Assembly: GCA_047833645.1 (NCBI GenBank) | Contig: CP181259.1 | Coordinates: 1,922,001-1,986,000 of the forward strand | Length of the DNA: 64,000 bases | Source: Pseudolactococcus sp041800635 | GTDB taxonomy: Bacteria; Bacillota; Bacilli; Lactobacillales; Streptococcaceae | Reading direction: 5' to 3' | Part shown: positions 24,745 through 33,967 of the stretch, piece after piece | Position numbering within the stretch: the first letter of the stretch is position 1 | How the letters are laid out: the number at the start of each line of letters is the position of its first letter | Made by a program: the position numbers and the translations under genes | The notes under the pieces: generated by a model | Told to the model about the DNA's origin: nothing | Seen by the model: the letters and a program-made list of their open reading frames with translations, nothing else | Databases searched by the model: none

Positions 24745-26229
24745 TTATTTCAACAAACCACGTTCACGATACCAGTGGTCTGGTTGCCAAACCCAACTCG
24801 TGTCATACTGTTCTAGTAAATCGAAACTTTCATCAGGACCCATTGAGCCTGATTGATAGGGATAAAGCGGAGATTTATCTGCTTGCCAAGTGCTAACGAT
24901 TTGATCGATTAAGGTCCAAGAAGCCTTAACTTCTTGCCAATGGCTGAAATTCGTTGCGTCACCATTTAAGACATCATACATGAGCTTTTCATAAGCCTCA
25001 GGCGAATTGCCAAGCGCTTCTGCATCATGACGGAAGTCTAACTTAACTGGCTCAACTGCAAAATTCTTACCAACTTCTTTCCCGTTAACTTGAAGCGAGA
25101 AGCCTTCTGTCGGTTGAATGTATATTGTTAGGATGTTTTGTTGAATATCTTGATTGAAAATATTTTGATCGTTTTTAAAGAGGATGTTGATCCGTGTCCC
25201 TTTTTCAGTCAAGCGTTTTCCCGTTCTAAAGAAGAAAGGCACATCTTTAAAACGATCCGTTTCAATGAAGAAGACACCACTTGCAAATGTCTCGGTTTTT
25301 GATGCAGGGTCAACAGACGGTTCATCAACATAGGACGGAAAATCCTGTTGATTGATACGACCAGCTTGATATTGACCTCGGATGAAATTTTTAGCAATTG
25401 TTGCTTCATCGGGAATACATAAGCTTTCAAGTACTTTTATTTTTTCAGGCAAGACGTCTGCGCTCGAAAAAGATGCAGGTTTGTCCATAGCCAAGATAGA
25501 GAGGACTTGTAAGATATGGTTTTGTACCATATCTTTTAACGCACCGGACTTATCATAGTAGCCACCACGATCTTCAACTCCGATAGACTCCGCAAAAGTA
25601 ATCTGAATGTTATCGATAAACTCTCGATTCCAAACATGTTCAAACAAGACATTGGCAAATCTTACGGCAAAAATATTTTGAATCATTTCTTTACCTAAGT
25701 AATGATCAATTCGGAAAATTTGATTCTCGTTAAAAGTTTCAGATAGCGCTTGGTTAAGTGCTTCTGCAGTTTCTAAGCTAGTGCCAAAAGGTTTTTCGAT
25801 AATTAAACGTTCGAAACCAAGACCGTCGACAATATTTTCAGATTTGAGATGGCTGGCAATTGTGCCAAAAAATTCAGGTGCCATGGCTAGGAAAAAAACT
25901 TTGTTGTGGCTTGTCTGATATTTTTCGCACAACTCATCTTGCAAGTTCTTCAAAGTAACATAGTGGTCAGCATCTTCAACGTCATGGCTCTGGTAATAGA
26001 AATGTGATGCAAACTTTTCAGCTTCAGTTTTAGAAGTTGTCAGATCAGAAATAGCATCTAAAACTACGCCCTCAAAATAAGCCTTAGTCCAAGGGCGTCG
26101 TGCTGTCCCAATGACAGCGAAATGTTCCGATAAAACACCAGATTTATAGAGACGAAACAGCGACGGATATAGTTTGCGCTTAGCCAAATCGCCACTCGCA
26201 CCAAAAATTGTAAAAATTACTTGAGTCAT
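24745..26229 (-). CDS. zwf: Glucose-6-phosphate 1-dehydrogenase
   Basis: Zwf oxidises glucose 6-phosphate to 6-phosphogluconolactone with NADP+. The 494-residue protein has the nucleotide-binding GASGDLAKRKLYPS at residues 9-22, the active-site RIDHYLGKEMIQN, and IEKPFGTSLETA. Length is normal for the family. A minus-strand TGA-TATAAT (26272-26277) lies about 43 bp upstream of the ATG, and GGGAG precedes the start, so it has its own promoter overlapping the end of the upstream permease-subunit gene. Confidence 0.97.
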   Translation of the reverse strand: MTQVIFTIFGASGDLAKRKLYPSLFRLYKSGVLSEHFAVIGTARRPWTKAYFEGVVLDAISDLTTSKTEAEKFASHFYYQSHDVEDADHYVTLKNLQDELCEKYQTSHNKVFFLAMAPEFFGTIASHLKSENIVDGLGFERLIIEKPFGTSLETAEALNQALSETFNENQIFRIDHYLGKEMIQNIFAVRFANVLFEHVWNREFIDNIQITFAESIGVEDRGGYYDKSGALKDMVQNHILQVLSILAMDKPASFSSADVLPEKIKVLESLCIPDEATIAKNFIRGQYQAGRINQQDFPSYVDEPSVDPASKTETFASGVFFIETDRFKDVPFFFRTGKRLTEKGTRINILFKNDQNIFNQDIQQNILTIYIQPTEGFSLQVNGKEVGKNFAVEPVKLDFRHDAEALGNSPEAYEKLMYDVLNGDATNFSHWQEVKASWTLIDQIVSTWQADKSPLYPYQSGSMGPDESFDLLEQYDTSWVWQPDHWYRERGLLK

Positions 26230-26271
26230 ATTGTGAGTTCTCCCAAAATTTCTTTTGCTTATTTAATAACA

Positions 26272-26277
26272 ATTATA
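26272..26277 (-). promoter_or_regulatory. Extended -10 promoter of zwf
   Basis: TGA-TATAAT on the minus strand, just downstream of the TIGR03943-type gene. Confidence 0.55.
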
Positions 26278-26289
26278 TCAGAAAAAGCC

Positions 26290-27096
26290 TCAGAAGTTCC
26301 GATAAACGTATGGATTTGACGGTTTTTCAACCTTGTCAATCTGATCAGGCTTGATAATCGGCATTTCTCGCTTAAATGGCGTGTAGTAAGCTGTCTGAAT
26401 TTGGCCTGTAATCTTCAGCCAAGTATTATCAGGATAAGAGACACCATCCGTTAGAGTCCTCAAGCCAAATACGCCTGAATCTGCTATACAGTGTATAATT
26501 CCAAATCGAAAGAGGAACTGTGCACTGGCATCTGTAGGGTCATTATAGACGAATCCAGTGTAAGTGACGGTTTTACCTTCAAAAGTACCAGGGAAATTAT
26601 AGATCAACTCCATGACTTCCATGTAATTGTCAGAAGTAATCGAAATCTTAGCTAGATTTTCGTACTTGGCCAATTCCTTTTTCATGATCTTATCATAGGC
26701 TGATTTGGTAAAGTAAACACTGGTATTAGGTTGTAAATATTGAATTTGCGTGCCGTCAGAGCTATCACCAGATCCTTCAGCTAAAGGGAAATTAAAGCCC
26801 TTAGCTGAGACAATTGTCGCATCTAAGGATTTTGATGGAATGAAAACAGCAGCAAGCAGTGGTGTGGCCAGCAAGACCAGGGCAAAACCTCTTGCAAACT
26901 TAGTCTGTAGATGGTGATCATGCGTTTCATGCCGAATCCAATTCACCAATTGAACAATAGCAAAGCCCGATGATAAGATGGCTGATAAGACAGCCAAATA
27001 GCTATAGTGGGTATTGATATATTGATTGAGTTTGCCGGTCAGTTGTAAATACATCATCAGCTCAAAATAACCGGACAAAATAAGAAACCGAATCAT
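26290..27096 (-). CDS. TIGR03943-type putative permease subunit (YcgQ-like)
   Basis: This 268-residue protein has two N-terminal transmembrane segments (residues 2-20 and 30-55), a third near residues 70-90, and a C-terminal soluble domain with FVYNDP and FRFGIIHCIADSGVFGL, the conserved part of the TIGR03943/DUF1980 family. Members are always found beside a DUF318 permease, as here, where the start overlaps the permease stop by 4 bp. B. subtilis relatives ycgQR belong to the zinc-starvation response, so a metal-related transport role is possible. No Zur or AdcR site is evident here. Confidence 0.85.
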   Translation of the reverse strand: MIRFLILSGYFELMMYLQLTGKLNQYINTHYSYLAVLSAILSSGFAIVQLVNWIRHETHDHHLQTKFARGFALVLLATPLLAAVFIPSKSLDATIVSAKGFNFPLAEGSGDSSDGTQIQYLQPNTSVYFTKSAYDKIMKKELAKYENLAKISITSDNYMEVMELIYNFPGTFEGKTVTYTGFVYNDPTDASAQFLFRFGIIHCIADSGVFGLRTLTDGVSYPDNTWLKITGQIQTAYYTPFKREMPIIKPDQIDKVEKPSNPYVYRNF

Positions 27097-27992
27097 AGCA
27101 AGCTCACCCCCAAACTAATGGTTAACACTAAAACTGAGATTACAAGGACATAGCGTACGATAAATTTTGGTTTAAAATAGGCGCTCATCATCAGCAAATT
27201 CTTCATATCAATGACAGGGCCATATAAAAGAAAAGCTAGAATCGGTGCCGGTCCAAATAGACTAATCAAGCTCGCGCCGATAAAGGCATCCGCCTCACTA
27301 CAAAGCGAGAGCAAGAAAGCGAAGACCATCATCACGATAATGCCGAGTAATGGCGTATGGGTCACAGTCGTCAGCAGTTTCGTTGGCACGAAAACTTGAA
27401 TAGATGAGGCGACTAAACTCCCGAAAATGAGGTACCGACCAGTATCAAAAAACTCGTCAACGGCGTGAGAGAGTGCAGCCCAAATCTTTTGTCCCCGAGA
27501 TAACTTAGCTACTGGATGATCGTGTTCGCTAACTCTTGGTCGATTGAGTAGTATTGGCTCATCTAAGCGATAAGCAAGCAGTAAACCAACGACTAAAGCC
27601 ATCACCATAGCGCCGCTTAGGCGCAATAGCGCAAATTTGAAAGAATTGCCAAAGGCGATAAAGGTTGCAAGTAAAACGACGGGGTTGATCATGGGCGCTG
27701 CGATGAGAAAGGGTATACCGGTATAGGTTGGTACTTTCTTTTCGAGGAAGCGATTGACGATGGGCACAATCCCGCACTCGCAGGATGGAAAAAAGAAGCC
27801 TGCCACGATGCCAACGATAATACGCCAGAAACGGTTTTTCGGTAGAAATCTGTTGACTAGTTCAGGTGATAGGTAGGTTTCGATGATACCTGAAATGAGG
27901 CAGCCAAAGAGGACGAAAGGCAGAGCTTCAATAATGATCGAAAGAAAGATCGCAGCGAGTTGAGAGAGCGCATCTGGTAGATGACTAATCAT
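27093..27992 (-). CDS. DUF318/ArsP-family permease (YcgR-like)
   Basis: This 299-residue protein has about eight membrane segments. The family signature FFPSCECGIVPIVNRFLEKKVP is followed by the second conserved repeat segment AAPMINPVVLLATF, and the C-terminal half holds LLSLCSEADAFIGASL and LLYGPVIDMKNLLMM. DUF318 permeases include arsenical exporters and zinc-linked YcgR. It overlaps by 4 bp with the TIGR03943 partner and by 8 bp with the small upstream gene, giving a tight three-gene operon. The substrate is unknown. Confidence 0.88.
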   Translation of the reverse strand: MISHLPDALSQLAAIFLSIIIEALPFVLFGCLISGIIETYLSPELVNRFLPKNRFWRIIVGIVAGFFFPSCECGIVPIVNRFLEKKVPTYTGIPFLIAAPMINPVVLLATFIAFGNSFKFALLRLSGAMVMALVVGLLLAYRLDEPILLNRPRVSEHDHPVAKLSRGQKIWAALSHAVDEFFDTGRYLIFGSLVASSIQVFVPTKLLTTVTHTPLLGIIVMMVFAFLLSLCSEADAFIGASLISLFGPAPILAFLLYGPVIDMKNLLMMSAYFKPKFIVRYVLVISVLVLTISLGVSLL

Positions 27993-28179
27993 GGGCAGCC
28001 TGGTCTTTTTCAGTTAGAGGTGCTTCGAATTTTTTTAGAAAATCTTCTGGGGATTTGATCTTCTTATCGGACGTCTTCTCGATTTTATCAGGGTCAGTGA
28101 ATTCGACTTGTGGTGGAAGTGCTGCTAGGTCTTCTAAGACCTTATCTAGATCATCACGTTTTTTGAAAGTTAAGGCCAT
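27985..28179 (-). CDS. Small SPJ_0845-like protein
   Basis: This 64-residue charged protein (MALTFKKRDDLDKVLEDLA ... SPEDFLKKFEAPL) resembles the small SPJ_0845-type family found in streptococci and lactococci. It has no membrane segment or signal peptide. Its end overlaps the DUF318 permease start by 8 bp, so it is the first gene of that operon. Function is unknown. The resemblance is from memory of the N-terminal KRDDL and the EDFLKKFEAP motifs and should be treated as moderate. Confidence 0.65.
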   Translation of the reverse strand: MALTFKKRDDLDKVLEDLAALPPQVEFTDPDKIEKTSDKKIKSPEDFLKKFEAPLTEKDQAAHD

Positions 28180-28428
28180 ATGTTTTTACTCTTTTCTATA
28201 AGAAGTGATATGCTAAATTAACTCAATATAGCTAACATTTTTGACTATTTTCGCCACTTCATTGTTGATAAGTCTTGAAATTAGTAAAAAAAGCTCAAAA
28301 ATTTTGTTTCCTTTATTCAGTTAAATGAGTATACTTACATTTTACACCATTTTTCATGAAAATATTTGATTCCAAACAAAAAACATCTTTTTTTGCGGTG
28401 AAATACTTGCTTTTTTTCAAAAAACCTT
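28180..28428. other. Divergent intergenic region upstream of tuf
   Basis: No gene is seen. The stretch is AT-rich with many A- and T-tracts, as is common upstream of strongly expressed translation genes. The minus-strand operon promoter must lie at its left side, but no convincing hexamer pair could be chosen. Confidence 0.4.
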
Positions 28429-28434
28429 TATAAT
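28407..28434 (+). promoter_or_regulatory. tuf promoter
   Basis: -35 TTGCTT (28407-28412), 16-bp spacer, -10 TATAAT (28429-28434). The leader is about 75 nt, with AAAGGAG ahead of the ATG at 28517. Confidence 0.65.
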
Positions 28435-28516
28435 TAGATAGTAATGGTAGATTGTCGTATTGCGCGGTCTGTCTAAAAAAAATATATTTTTTATTCTAAA
28501 GGAGACATTTTTAAAA

Positions 28517-29713
28517 ATGGCTAAAGAAAAATACGATCGTTCGAAACCACACGCTAATATCGGTACTATCGGACACGTTGACCATGGTAAAACTACACTT
28601 ACTGCTGCAATCACGACTGTATTGTCACGTCGTTTGCCTTCATCAGTAAACACACCTAAAGACTACGCTTCAATTGACGCAGCGCCAGAAGAACGCGAAC
28701 GCGGTATTACAATCAATACTGCTCACGTTGAGTACGAAACTGAAGCACGTCACTATGCCCATATCGATGCCCCAGGTCACGCGGACTACGTTAAAAACAT
28801 GATCACTGGTGCCGCTCAAATGGATGGCGCTATCTTGGTAGTAGCTGCAACTGACGGACCTATGCCACAAACTCGTGAGCACATCTTGCTTTCACGTCAA
28901 GTTGGTGTTGGTAAATTGATCGTTTTCCTCAACAAAAAAGACCTTGTTGATGATGAAGAATTGATCGAACTCGTTGAAATGGAAGTTCGTGACCTCTTAT
29001 CAGAATACGACTTCCCAGGCGATGACACACCAGTTATCGTTGGTTCAGCACTTAAAGCCCTTGAAGGCGATGCTGAATACGAAGACATCATCATGGAATT
29101 GATGGATACTGTTGACTCATACATCCCAACTCCAGAACGTGATACTGACAAACCTTTGCTTTTGCCAGTCGAAGATGTATTCTCAATCACTGGTCGTGGT
29201 ACAGTTGCTTCAGGTCGTATCGACCGTGGTACAGTTCACGTCAATGACGAAATCTCTATCGTTGGTATCAAAGAAGAAATTTCAAACGCTATCGTAACTG
29301 GTGTTGAAATGTTCCGTAAACAACTTGACGAAGGTCTTGCTGGCGATAACGTTGGTGTTCTTCTTCGTGGTGTTCAACGTGACGATATCGAACGTGGTCA
29401 AGTTATTGCTAAACCAGGTTCAATCACACCTCACAAACAATTCAAAGGCGAAGTTTATATCTTGTCTAAAGAAGAAGGTGGCCGTCATACGCCATTCTTC
29501 GACAACTACCGTCCACAGTTCTACTTCCGTACAACTGACGTAACTGGTTCAATCAAACTCCCAGCTGGTACTGAAATGGTAATGCCTGGTGACAACGTTT
29601 CTATCGACGTTGAATTGATCCACCCAATCGCCGTTGAACAAGGTACTACTTTCTCTATTCGTGAAGGTGGCCGTACTGTTGGTTCAGGTATCGTTGCAGA
29701 AATCGAAGCTTAA
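28517..29713 (+). CDS. tuf: Elongation factor Tu
   Basis: EF-Tu delivers aminoacyl-tRNA to the ribosome. From the ATG at 28517 it is 398 residues, MAKEKYDRSKPHANIG. GTPase motifs are intact: GHVDHGKT, DAPGH, NKKDLVD. Domains 2 and 3 follow with GRGTVASGRIDRG and the C-terminal RTVGSGIVAEIEA. The open frame extends upstream to 28460, but the ATG at 28517 has AAAGGAG at the right distance and matches the invariant family N-terminus. Codon use is strongly biased, as expected for high expression. It is monocistronic with a strong terminator. Confidence 0.98.
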   Translation: MAKEKYDRSKPHANIGTIGHVDHGKTTLTAAITTVLSRRLPSSVNTPKDYASIDAAPEERERGITINTAHVEYETEARHYAHIDAPGHADYVKNMITGAAQMDGAILVVAATDGPMPQTREHILLSRQVGVGKLIVFLNKKDLVDDEELIELVEMEVRDLLSEYDFPGDDTPVIVGSALKALEGDAEYEDIIMELMDTVDSYIPTPERDTDKPLLLPVEDVFSITGRGTVASGRIDRGTVHVNDEISIVGIKEEISNAIVTGVEMFRKQLDEGLAGDNVGVLLRGVQRDDIERGQVIAKPGSITPHKQFKGEVYILSKEEGGRHTPFFDNYRPQFYFRTTDVTGSIKLPAGTEMVMPGDNVSIDVELIHPIAVEQGTTFSIREGGRTVGSGIVAEIEA

Positions 29714-29758
29714 TTCATTTAGACTTCCAAATCTATTTATTGGTCGGACAATAAATAG

Positions 29759-29789
29759 AAAAGCACTCAGAGTAATCTGAGTGCTTTTT
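29759..29789 (+). terminator. tuf terminator
   Basis: Stem AAAGCACTCAGA / TCTGAGTGCTTT with a 5-nt loop, followed by TT. Confidence 0.9.
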
Positions 29790-29836
29790 CTGTATTATTT
29801 TGAGTTCTTGAGTGGGTGAGTCATCTTTAAAAGGAG

Positions 29837-29862
29837 AAAAAATAAGCTCATATGAGCTTATT
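29837..29862 (-). terminator. Minus-strand terminator of the prs/desulfurase/DUF1831 cluster
   Basis: A perfect 22-bp palindrome AATAAGCTCA / TATGAGCTTATT lies just after the DUF1831 stop codon; on the minus strand it is followed by a T-run. Confidence 0.8.
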
Positions 29863-29866
29863 GGCA

Positions 29867-30208
29867 CTAGTCTTTAACGAAAACACCACGATCAACAAGC
29901 GCATTCATTTGGAAATAAAATTTTTCTTGGATCATTTTGTTATCTTCAGATTTGAAGATGTTCATGTTTTTCAGACCTGATTTATCTGTGATAGATAGTT
30001 TAAATCCGGTTAAATCTGAGTTAACGATGATTTTAAGCAAGGGGCCATCACCTGAGTTAGGTACGCTTTCTAAAATGCGTGTAAGCTCATAGTTGCCAAG
30101 TCTATTTTTGATAAAAGTTGTATCCATGAGGGTATACTTTTTGATGCTAGGTGATAGCTTGTATGTATATTGACTATCTTCCAAGTGTTTTTCTGTGACA
30201 AATGCCAT
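29867..30208 (-). CDS. DUF1831-family protein
   Basis: This 113-residue protein matches the DUF1831 family in character (MAFVTEKHLEDSQYTYKLSPSIKK-like start, then GNYELTRILESVPNSGDGPLLKI). The family is restricted to lactic acid bacteria and relatives and is regularly next to a cysteine desulfurase gene, as here (50 bp gap). It has no signal peptide, membrane segment or catalytic motif that I can identify. A link to sulfur transfer is suggested only by this neighbourhood. Confidence 0.75.
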   Translation of the reverse strand: MAFVTEKHLEDSQYTYKLSPSIKKYTLMDTTFIKNRLGNYELTRILESVPNSGDGPLLKIIVNSDLTGFKLSITDKSGLKNMNIFKSEDNKMIQEKFYFQMNALVDRGVFVKD

Positions 30209-30257
30209 GTTTAGATTTTTGATTGGTCTGATAAGTTAGACCAATCAAATCTCCTTT

Positions 30258-31391
30258 CTAGTTATGTGATGAGTTTTGCGTAATAATTGTTTTTAAAATA
30301 TGGACGAAGTCAGTAATCTCTTGAGAAGTTGTTAGATCTGATAAAGAGATTCTAACAGATTCTTTGAGCTTGACAGATGCTTTGCCGTAAACTGCTTCAA
30401 GAACGTGCGAAGGTTCAATTGCACCAGCGGTACAGGCAGAACCTGTGGAGATTGCGACGCCTTGAAGGTCAAGTTTCATTAGTAAGAGGTCTTGGTTAAA
30501 GCTAGGAAAACCGAGGTTGAGGACGTGAGGCATAGTTTTGCCGAACTCGTTAACATAGTAGTTAAGACCATCAAGTTCTGATAGCAGTTGTGTCTTAAGT
30601 GCTGAGACTTTGTTATAATTGGCGTCGAGCTGTTCAGCGGATACTTCAAGTGCTTTGGCCATGCCAACGATGTTATGGATACTTTCAGTACCGGCACGTC
30701 GACTGTTCTCTTGATCACCACCGTGAATGAGGTTATCAAACTGCAAGTCACCATGGTAGAGGAAGCCAACACCTTTAGGCCCGTGGAATTTATGGGCGGA
30801 AGCGGATAGGAAATCGATGCCTAGTGCTACTGGATGAATGGGCAGTTTACCCATAACCTGAACGGCATCGACATGAAAGACAGCTTGATGTGTTTTGAGA
30901 CGGTCGGCGATCTCAGCGATAGGCAGAATTTGACCTGTCTCGTTATTGGCGTACATAGTTGAAACTAGGATGGTGTCATCTCGAAGGGCGTTAGTAATGA
31001 GGTCAGGGGTAAAGCTACCATCGGGGTTAGGTTTGACAAGCGTAACATCAAAGCCGTGGCGGTCTTGTAAGTATAGAACAGTATGTAAAACGGCGTGGTG
31101 CTCAATGGCCGTCGTGATGATATGATTGCCTTTGGCTCGGTTAGCCAAGGCGTAACCGATGAGGGCTTGGTTATTGGCCTCAGAGCCGCCAGAAGTAAAG
31201 ATAAGGTTTCTGGCTGGGACATCTAGGATGGTCGCAATTGTTTTACGGGCCTCACGAATGATTTTTCCAGCTGAGCGTCCGTAGCTATGAATGCTAGAGG
31301 GGTTGCCAAAAGTCGTATTGAGTGTCTCTAACATGACTTGTGAGACTGCGGGTAGAACAGGAGTGGTTGCTGCATTATCAAGATAAATCAT
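30258..31391 (-). CDS. Cysteine desulfurase (NifS/IscS family)
   Basis: This PLP enzyme frees sulfur from cysteine for Fe-S clusters or tRNA thiolation. From the ATG at 31391 it is about 377 residues, beginning MIYLDNAATTPV as in the family; an in-frame GTG at 31448 would add 19 residues of unrelated sequence. The PLP Lys lies in SAHKFHGPKG and the catalytic Cys in STGSACTAG. FTSGGSEANN and VHVDAVQ are also conserved. It sits between prs and DUF1831; the lactobacillale class may serve tRNA modification or Fe-S assembly, which cannot be decided here. Confidence 0.92.
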   Translation of the reverse strand: MIYLDNAATTPVLPAVSQVMLETLNTTFGNPSSIHSYGRSAGKIIREARKTIATILDVPARNLIFTSGGSEANNQALIGYALANRAKGNHIITTAIEHHAVLHTVLYLQDRHGFDVTLVKPNPDGSFTPDLITNALRDDTILVSTMYANNETGQILPIAEIADRLKTHQAVFHVDAVQVMGKLPIHPVALGIDFLSASAHKFHGPKGVGFLYHGDLQFDNLIHGGDQENSRRAGTESIHNIVGMAKALEVSAEQLDANYNKVSALKTQLLSELDGLNYYVNEFGKTMPHVLNLGFPSFNQDLLLMKLDLQGVAISTGSACTAGAIEPSHVLEAVYGKASVKLKESVRISLSDLTTSQEITDFVHILKTIITQNSSHN

Positions 31392-31476
31392 GGGATTACC
31401 TATTGTATTAAGGCTCAGGCTTTTGACCGGGAATCGGACAAAAAACACTGAGCCTTGTCTATCATTTCTATGTCAG

Positions 31477-32442
31477 TTAATCAGCTGCTTTGTTGTATTG
31501 AAAGAGAGGGCTGACAGGTTTGTTTTCGTGGATACGGATAATAGCGTGGGCAAGTAATGGTGCTGCACTGAGATATTTAATCGCATCAGGTTTAGGGGTT
31601 TCAGTTTTAACAGAGTCAGTTACGAGGACTTCTGAAATTGGTGCAGCATTTAAGCGGTTAGCAGCACCTGGTGTGAATAGACCGTGAGATGCAACGGCAT
31701 AGACATCCATAGCACCAGCATCTTTTGCGATAACAGCAGCACTAGAGAAAGTTTTACCTGTGTTTAAAATGTCATCAATCAAAATGACGTTCTTATTTTT
31801 AACATCACCAATAATATAGCCATTCTCACGTTTTTGATCATCATCTGCATAATCAACAATCGCAAGTGGACTCTCAAGATAGTCTGCCAAAGAACGCGCA
31901 CGCTTGATACCTGAGTTTTTAGGTGCAACAACGACAACATCATCACCGACTAGGCCTTGTGACTGATAATATTCAGCAAACAAGGGCACAGTATAGAGAT
32001 TGTCAGCAGGAATATCAAAGAAACCTTGCACCTGAACTGCATGCAAATCAAGGGTCAAAATACGATCAGCACCTGCTGTTGTCAGCATGTTAGCAACGAG
32101 TTTAGCCGTAATGGGTTCGCGTGGTGATGCCGTTCTATCTTGACGTGCATAACCATAGTAAGGCATCACGATATTGACAGTATTAGCACTGGCACGTTTA
32201 CAAGCATCAATCATGATGAGTAATTCCCACAGGTGTGTATTGACAGGATAAGATGTGGACTGTACGATGAAGATGTCGTAACCGCGGACACTTTCTTCAA
32301 TATTGATTTGAATTTCACCATCAGAAAACTGTTTAGATTCGATTTTACTGAGGGGAATACCAGCACATTCAGAAATTTTTTGCGCCAATTCTAAGTTTGA
32401 GTTAAGTGAGAAGAGTTTGATATGCTTGTCTTTGTAAGTCAT
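31477..32442 (-). CDS. prs: Ribose-phosphate pyrophosphokinase
   Basis: Prs makes PRPP from ribose 5-phosphate and ATP. The 321-residue protein carries FSDGEIQINIEESVRG, the ATP-binding YYGYARQDR, DLHAVQVQGFF, and the PRPP loop VILIDDILNTGKT. Length and motifs are normal. It heads the minus-strand cluster prs-desulfurase-DUF1831. A minus-strand TGG-TAAAAT (32478-32483) lies about 36 bp before the ATG. Confidence 0.97.
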   Translation of the reverse strand: MTYKDKHIKLFSLNSNLELAQKISECAGIPLSKIESKQFSDGEIQINIEESVRGYDIFIVQSTSYPVNTHLWELLIMIDACKRASANTVNIVMPYYGYARQDRTASPREPITAKLVANMLTTAGADRILTLDLHAVQVQGFFDIPADNLYTVPLFAEYYQSQGLVGDDVVVVAPKNSGIKRARSLADYLESPLAIVDYADDDQKRENGYIIGDVKNKNVILIDDILNTGKTFSSAAVIAKDAGAMDVYAVASHGLFTPGAANRLNAAPISEVLVTDSVKTETPKPDAIKYLSAAPLLAHAIIRIHENKPVSPLFQYNKAAD

Positions 32443-32477
32443 TTTCGTCCATTTCTACAAATAAATTTACTGATTCT

Positions 32478-32483
32478 ATTTTA
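32478..32483 (-). promoter_or_regulatory. Extended -10 promoter of prs
   Basis: TGG-TAAAAT on the minus strand, about 36 bp upstream of the start codon. Confidence 0.5.
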
Positions 32484-32499
32484 CCAAAAAAAAGACAAA

Positions 32500-32660
32500 A
32501 AGAGTAGTCCTATCTGATCGTGGGATAATTTTGCATATGGCAGTGCATAAAATATCCATTTGTATCTAAGAAAATGGTAAAGAAGCTGAAAGATAGGGGG
32601 AATCTTCAGACGATAGAAGGCTTGAATTCTCTGCTATGATGCGGGAACCGAGCGATTAGG
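32500..32660. other. Non-coding stretch between prs and the lipoprotein promoter
   Basis: I find no gene or convincing hairpin here. It separates the divergent prs promoter from the cre-controlled lipoprotein promoter. Confidence 0.4.
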
Positions 32661-32667
32661 ATATGGC

Positions 32668-32696
32668 TTGACTTTAAAATTAGGAAGTGCTAAAAT
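32668..32696 (+). promoter_or_regulatory. Promoter of the duplicated lipoprotein gene
   Basis: -35 TTGACT (32668-32673), 17-bp spacer, -10 TAAAAT (32691-32696). This is one of the best sigma-A matches in the window. The leader is about 120 nt. Confidence 0.75.
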
Positions 32697-32702
32697 AACA
32701 AG

Positions 32703-32716
32703 TGTAAACGATTTCA
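32703..32716 (+). promoter_or_regulatory. cre site (CcpA operator) at the transcription start
   Basis: TGTAAACGATTTCA matches the cre consensus TGWAANCGNTNWCA at every position. It begins 6 bp after the -10, over the expected +1, a typical repressing position. Confidence 0.75.
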
Positions 32717-32820
32717 TAAAAAGATGAGTTTTTTCTGAAAGTTTATCTATACCAAAATTAAATTTAGGGCGAGTATCACGATCAACTTGATTGGTGAACT
32801 TAAAAAAGGAGGCCTATCTC

Positions 32821-33945
32821 ATGAAAAAATCAAAAATCATCTCACTTTTAGCAGTTTCTGCATTATCAGTGACATTCCTGACAGCTTGTGGTGGCTCAGA
32901 CGACAAAAAAGCAGAAGACAAAACGACGGATTCAGCTAAAACTGCTGAAGCTTTCACTGGTGCCACTCAAGGAACAGATAGTTTTGATACTTTGTCAAAA
33001 GGTTTCGCAGCTAATGGTGCTTGGTTAAATGCGGCGACAAAAGATATCGATGCATCTGATAAAGTCTTGACAGTCGAAGGTTTATTTGCAGGAGATGGTC
33101 AAGTCAACCGTGAACTTGCCCTTTACAAATCAGGTGCTGATCATAAACCAGAAAAAACTTATACCTTGACAGTTAAAAAATTAGTTGTGAAGTCACCAGG
33201 TTTTGCTATTGCACAAGGAACTGTTAAAGGAGATGTTTATGTCAATGCAACTGGCTTCAAGTTTGAAGGTACTGGTAAAATTGATGGGAATCTAATTTTT
33301 GCTTCTGAAGATTTGAAAACAGCTTATGAAGCACTTGATGCTGCTGATAAAGGTAGTGTAACAGGAGAAGTGAAAGTTGAAGCTTCTGATGTTACAGCTG
33401 TTAAACCAGGTGCGATTACTGTTGCTACTAAAGGTGGCGCAATCAGCTACGATAAAGTTTCTGACGTTAAAACAGGCGCAACTCATGGCACTGAAAAATT
33501 TGCTGACTTAGCTGATACAATGGGTAAAGATGGTGCATGGCTCGGTGCAGCAACTGCTGATATTGATGCTGCTGACAAAACTTTGACAATCGATGGGACT
33601 TTCCTTGGCTCTAAAGGTGAAATTGCTCGTAAAGTCGGTCTTTATACACAAAATGACAAACACCAAGTCACTAAAACATTTACAGTGACTGTTAAGAAAG
33701 TCGTTGTTAATTCACCATTTACTGTAATTTCTAACGGTGGTATCAAAGGTGATGTCTATGTAACTAAATCAGCGATTGGTTTTGCTGCCCAAAATGGTAA
33801 AGATGTAGATGGCAAACAAGTCACTGCTAAAATTGATGGTAACCTCTACTTTGCGACACAAGATCAACTTGATGCTTATAACAAATTAGACACAACAGCT
33901 AAATACGACGTCACTGGTAAAACAGAAGTCAAAGCAGCTGAATAA
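32821..33945 (+). CDS. Lipoprotein with two tandem bactofilin-like repeats
   Basis: This 374-residue exported lipoprotein starts at the ATG after AAAAAAGGAGG (frame open to 32791). The lipobox is LTAC around residue 22, followed by a charged linker. Two homologous halves of about 150 residues follow. Each contains GAT.GT..F..L...., GAWL.AAT.DIDA.DK.LT, TVKK.VV.SP and a GDVYV...IDGNL.FA segment. The last part recalls the stacked turns of polymer-forming or bactofilin-like beta-helices. I do not recognise a named family. Its strong promoter with a perfect cre site implies glucose repression. Confidence 0.75.
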   Translation: MKKSKIISLLAVSALSVTFLTACGGSDDKKAEDKTTDSAKTAEAFTGATQGTDSFDTLSKGFAANGAWLNAATKDIDASDKVLTVEGLFAGDGQVNRELALYKSGADHKPEKTYTLTVKKLVVKSPGFAIAQGTVKGDVYVNATGFKFEGTGKIDGNLIFASEDLKTAYEALDAADKGSVTGEVKVEASDVTAVKPGAITVATKGGAISYDKVSDVKTGATHGTEKFADLADTMGKDGAWLGAATADIDAADKTLTIDGTFLGSKGEIARKVGLYTQNDKHQVTKTFTVTVKKVVVNSPFTVISNGGIKGDVYVTKSAIGFAAQNGKDVDGKQVTAKIDGNLYFATQDQLDAYNKLDTTAKYDVTGKTEVKAAE

Positions 33946-33967
33946 GTTTAGAAAACTGAAGTCTACT

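Noticed and set aside
28460..28516. Upstream extension of tuf
   Set aside because: The extra 19 codons start near the promoter and precede a good AAAGGAG; EF-Tu always begins at the MAKE-type start.
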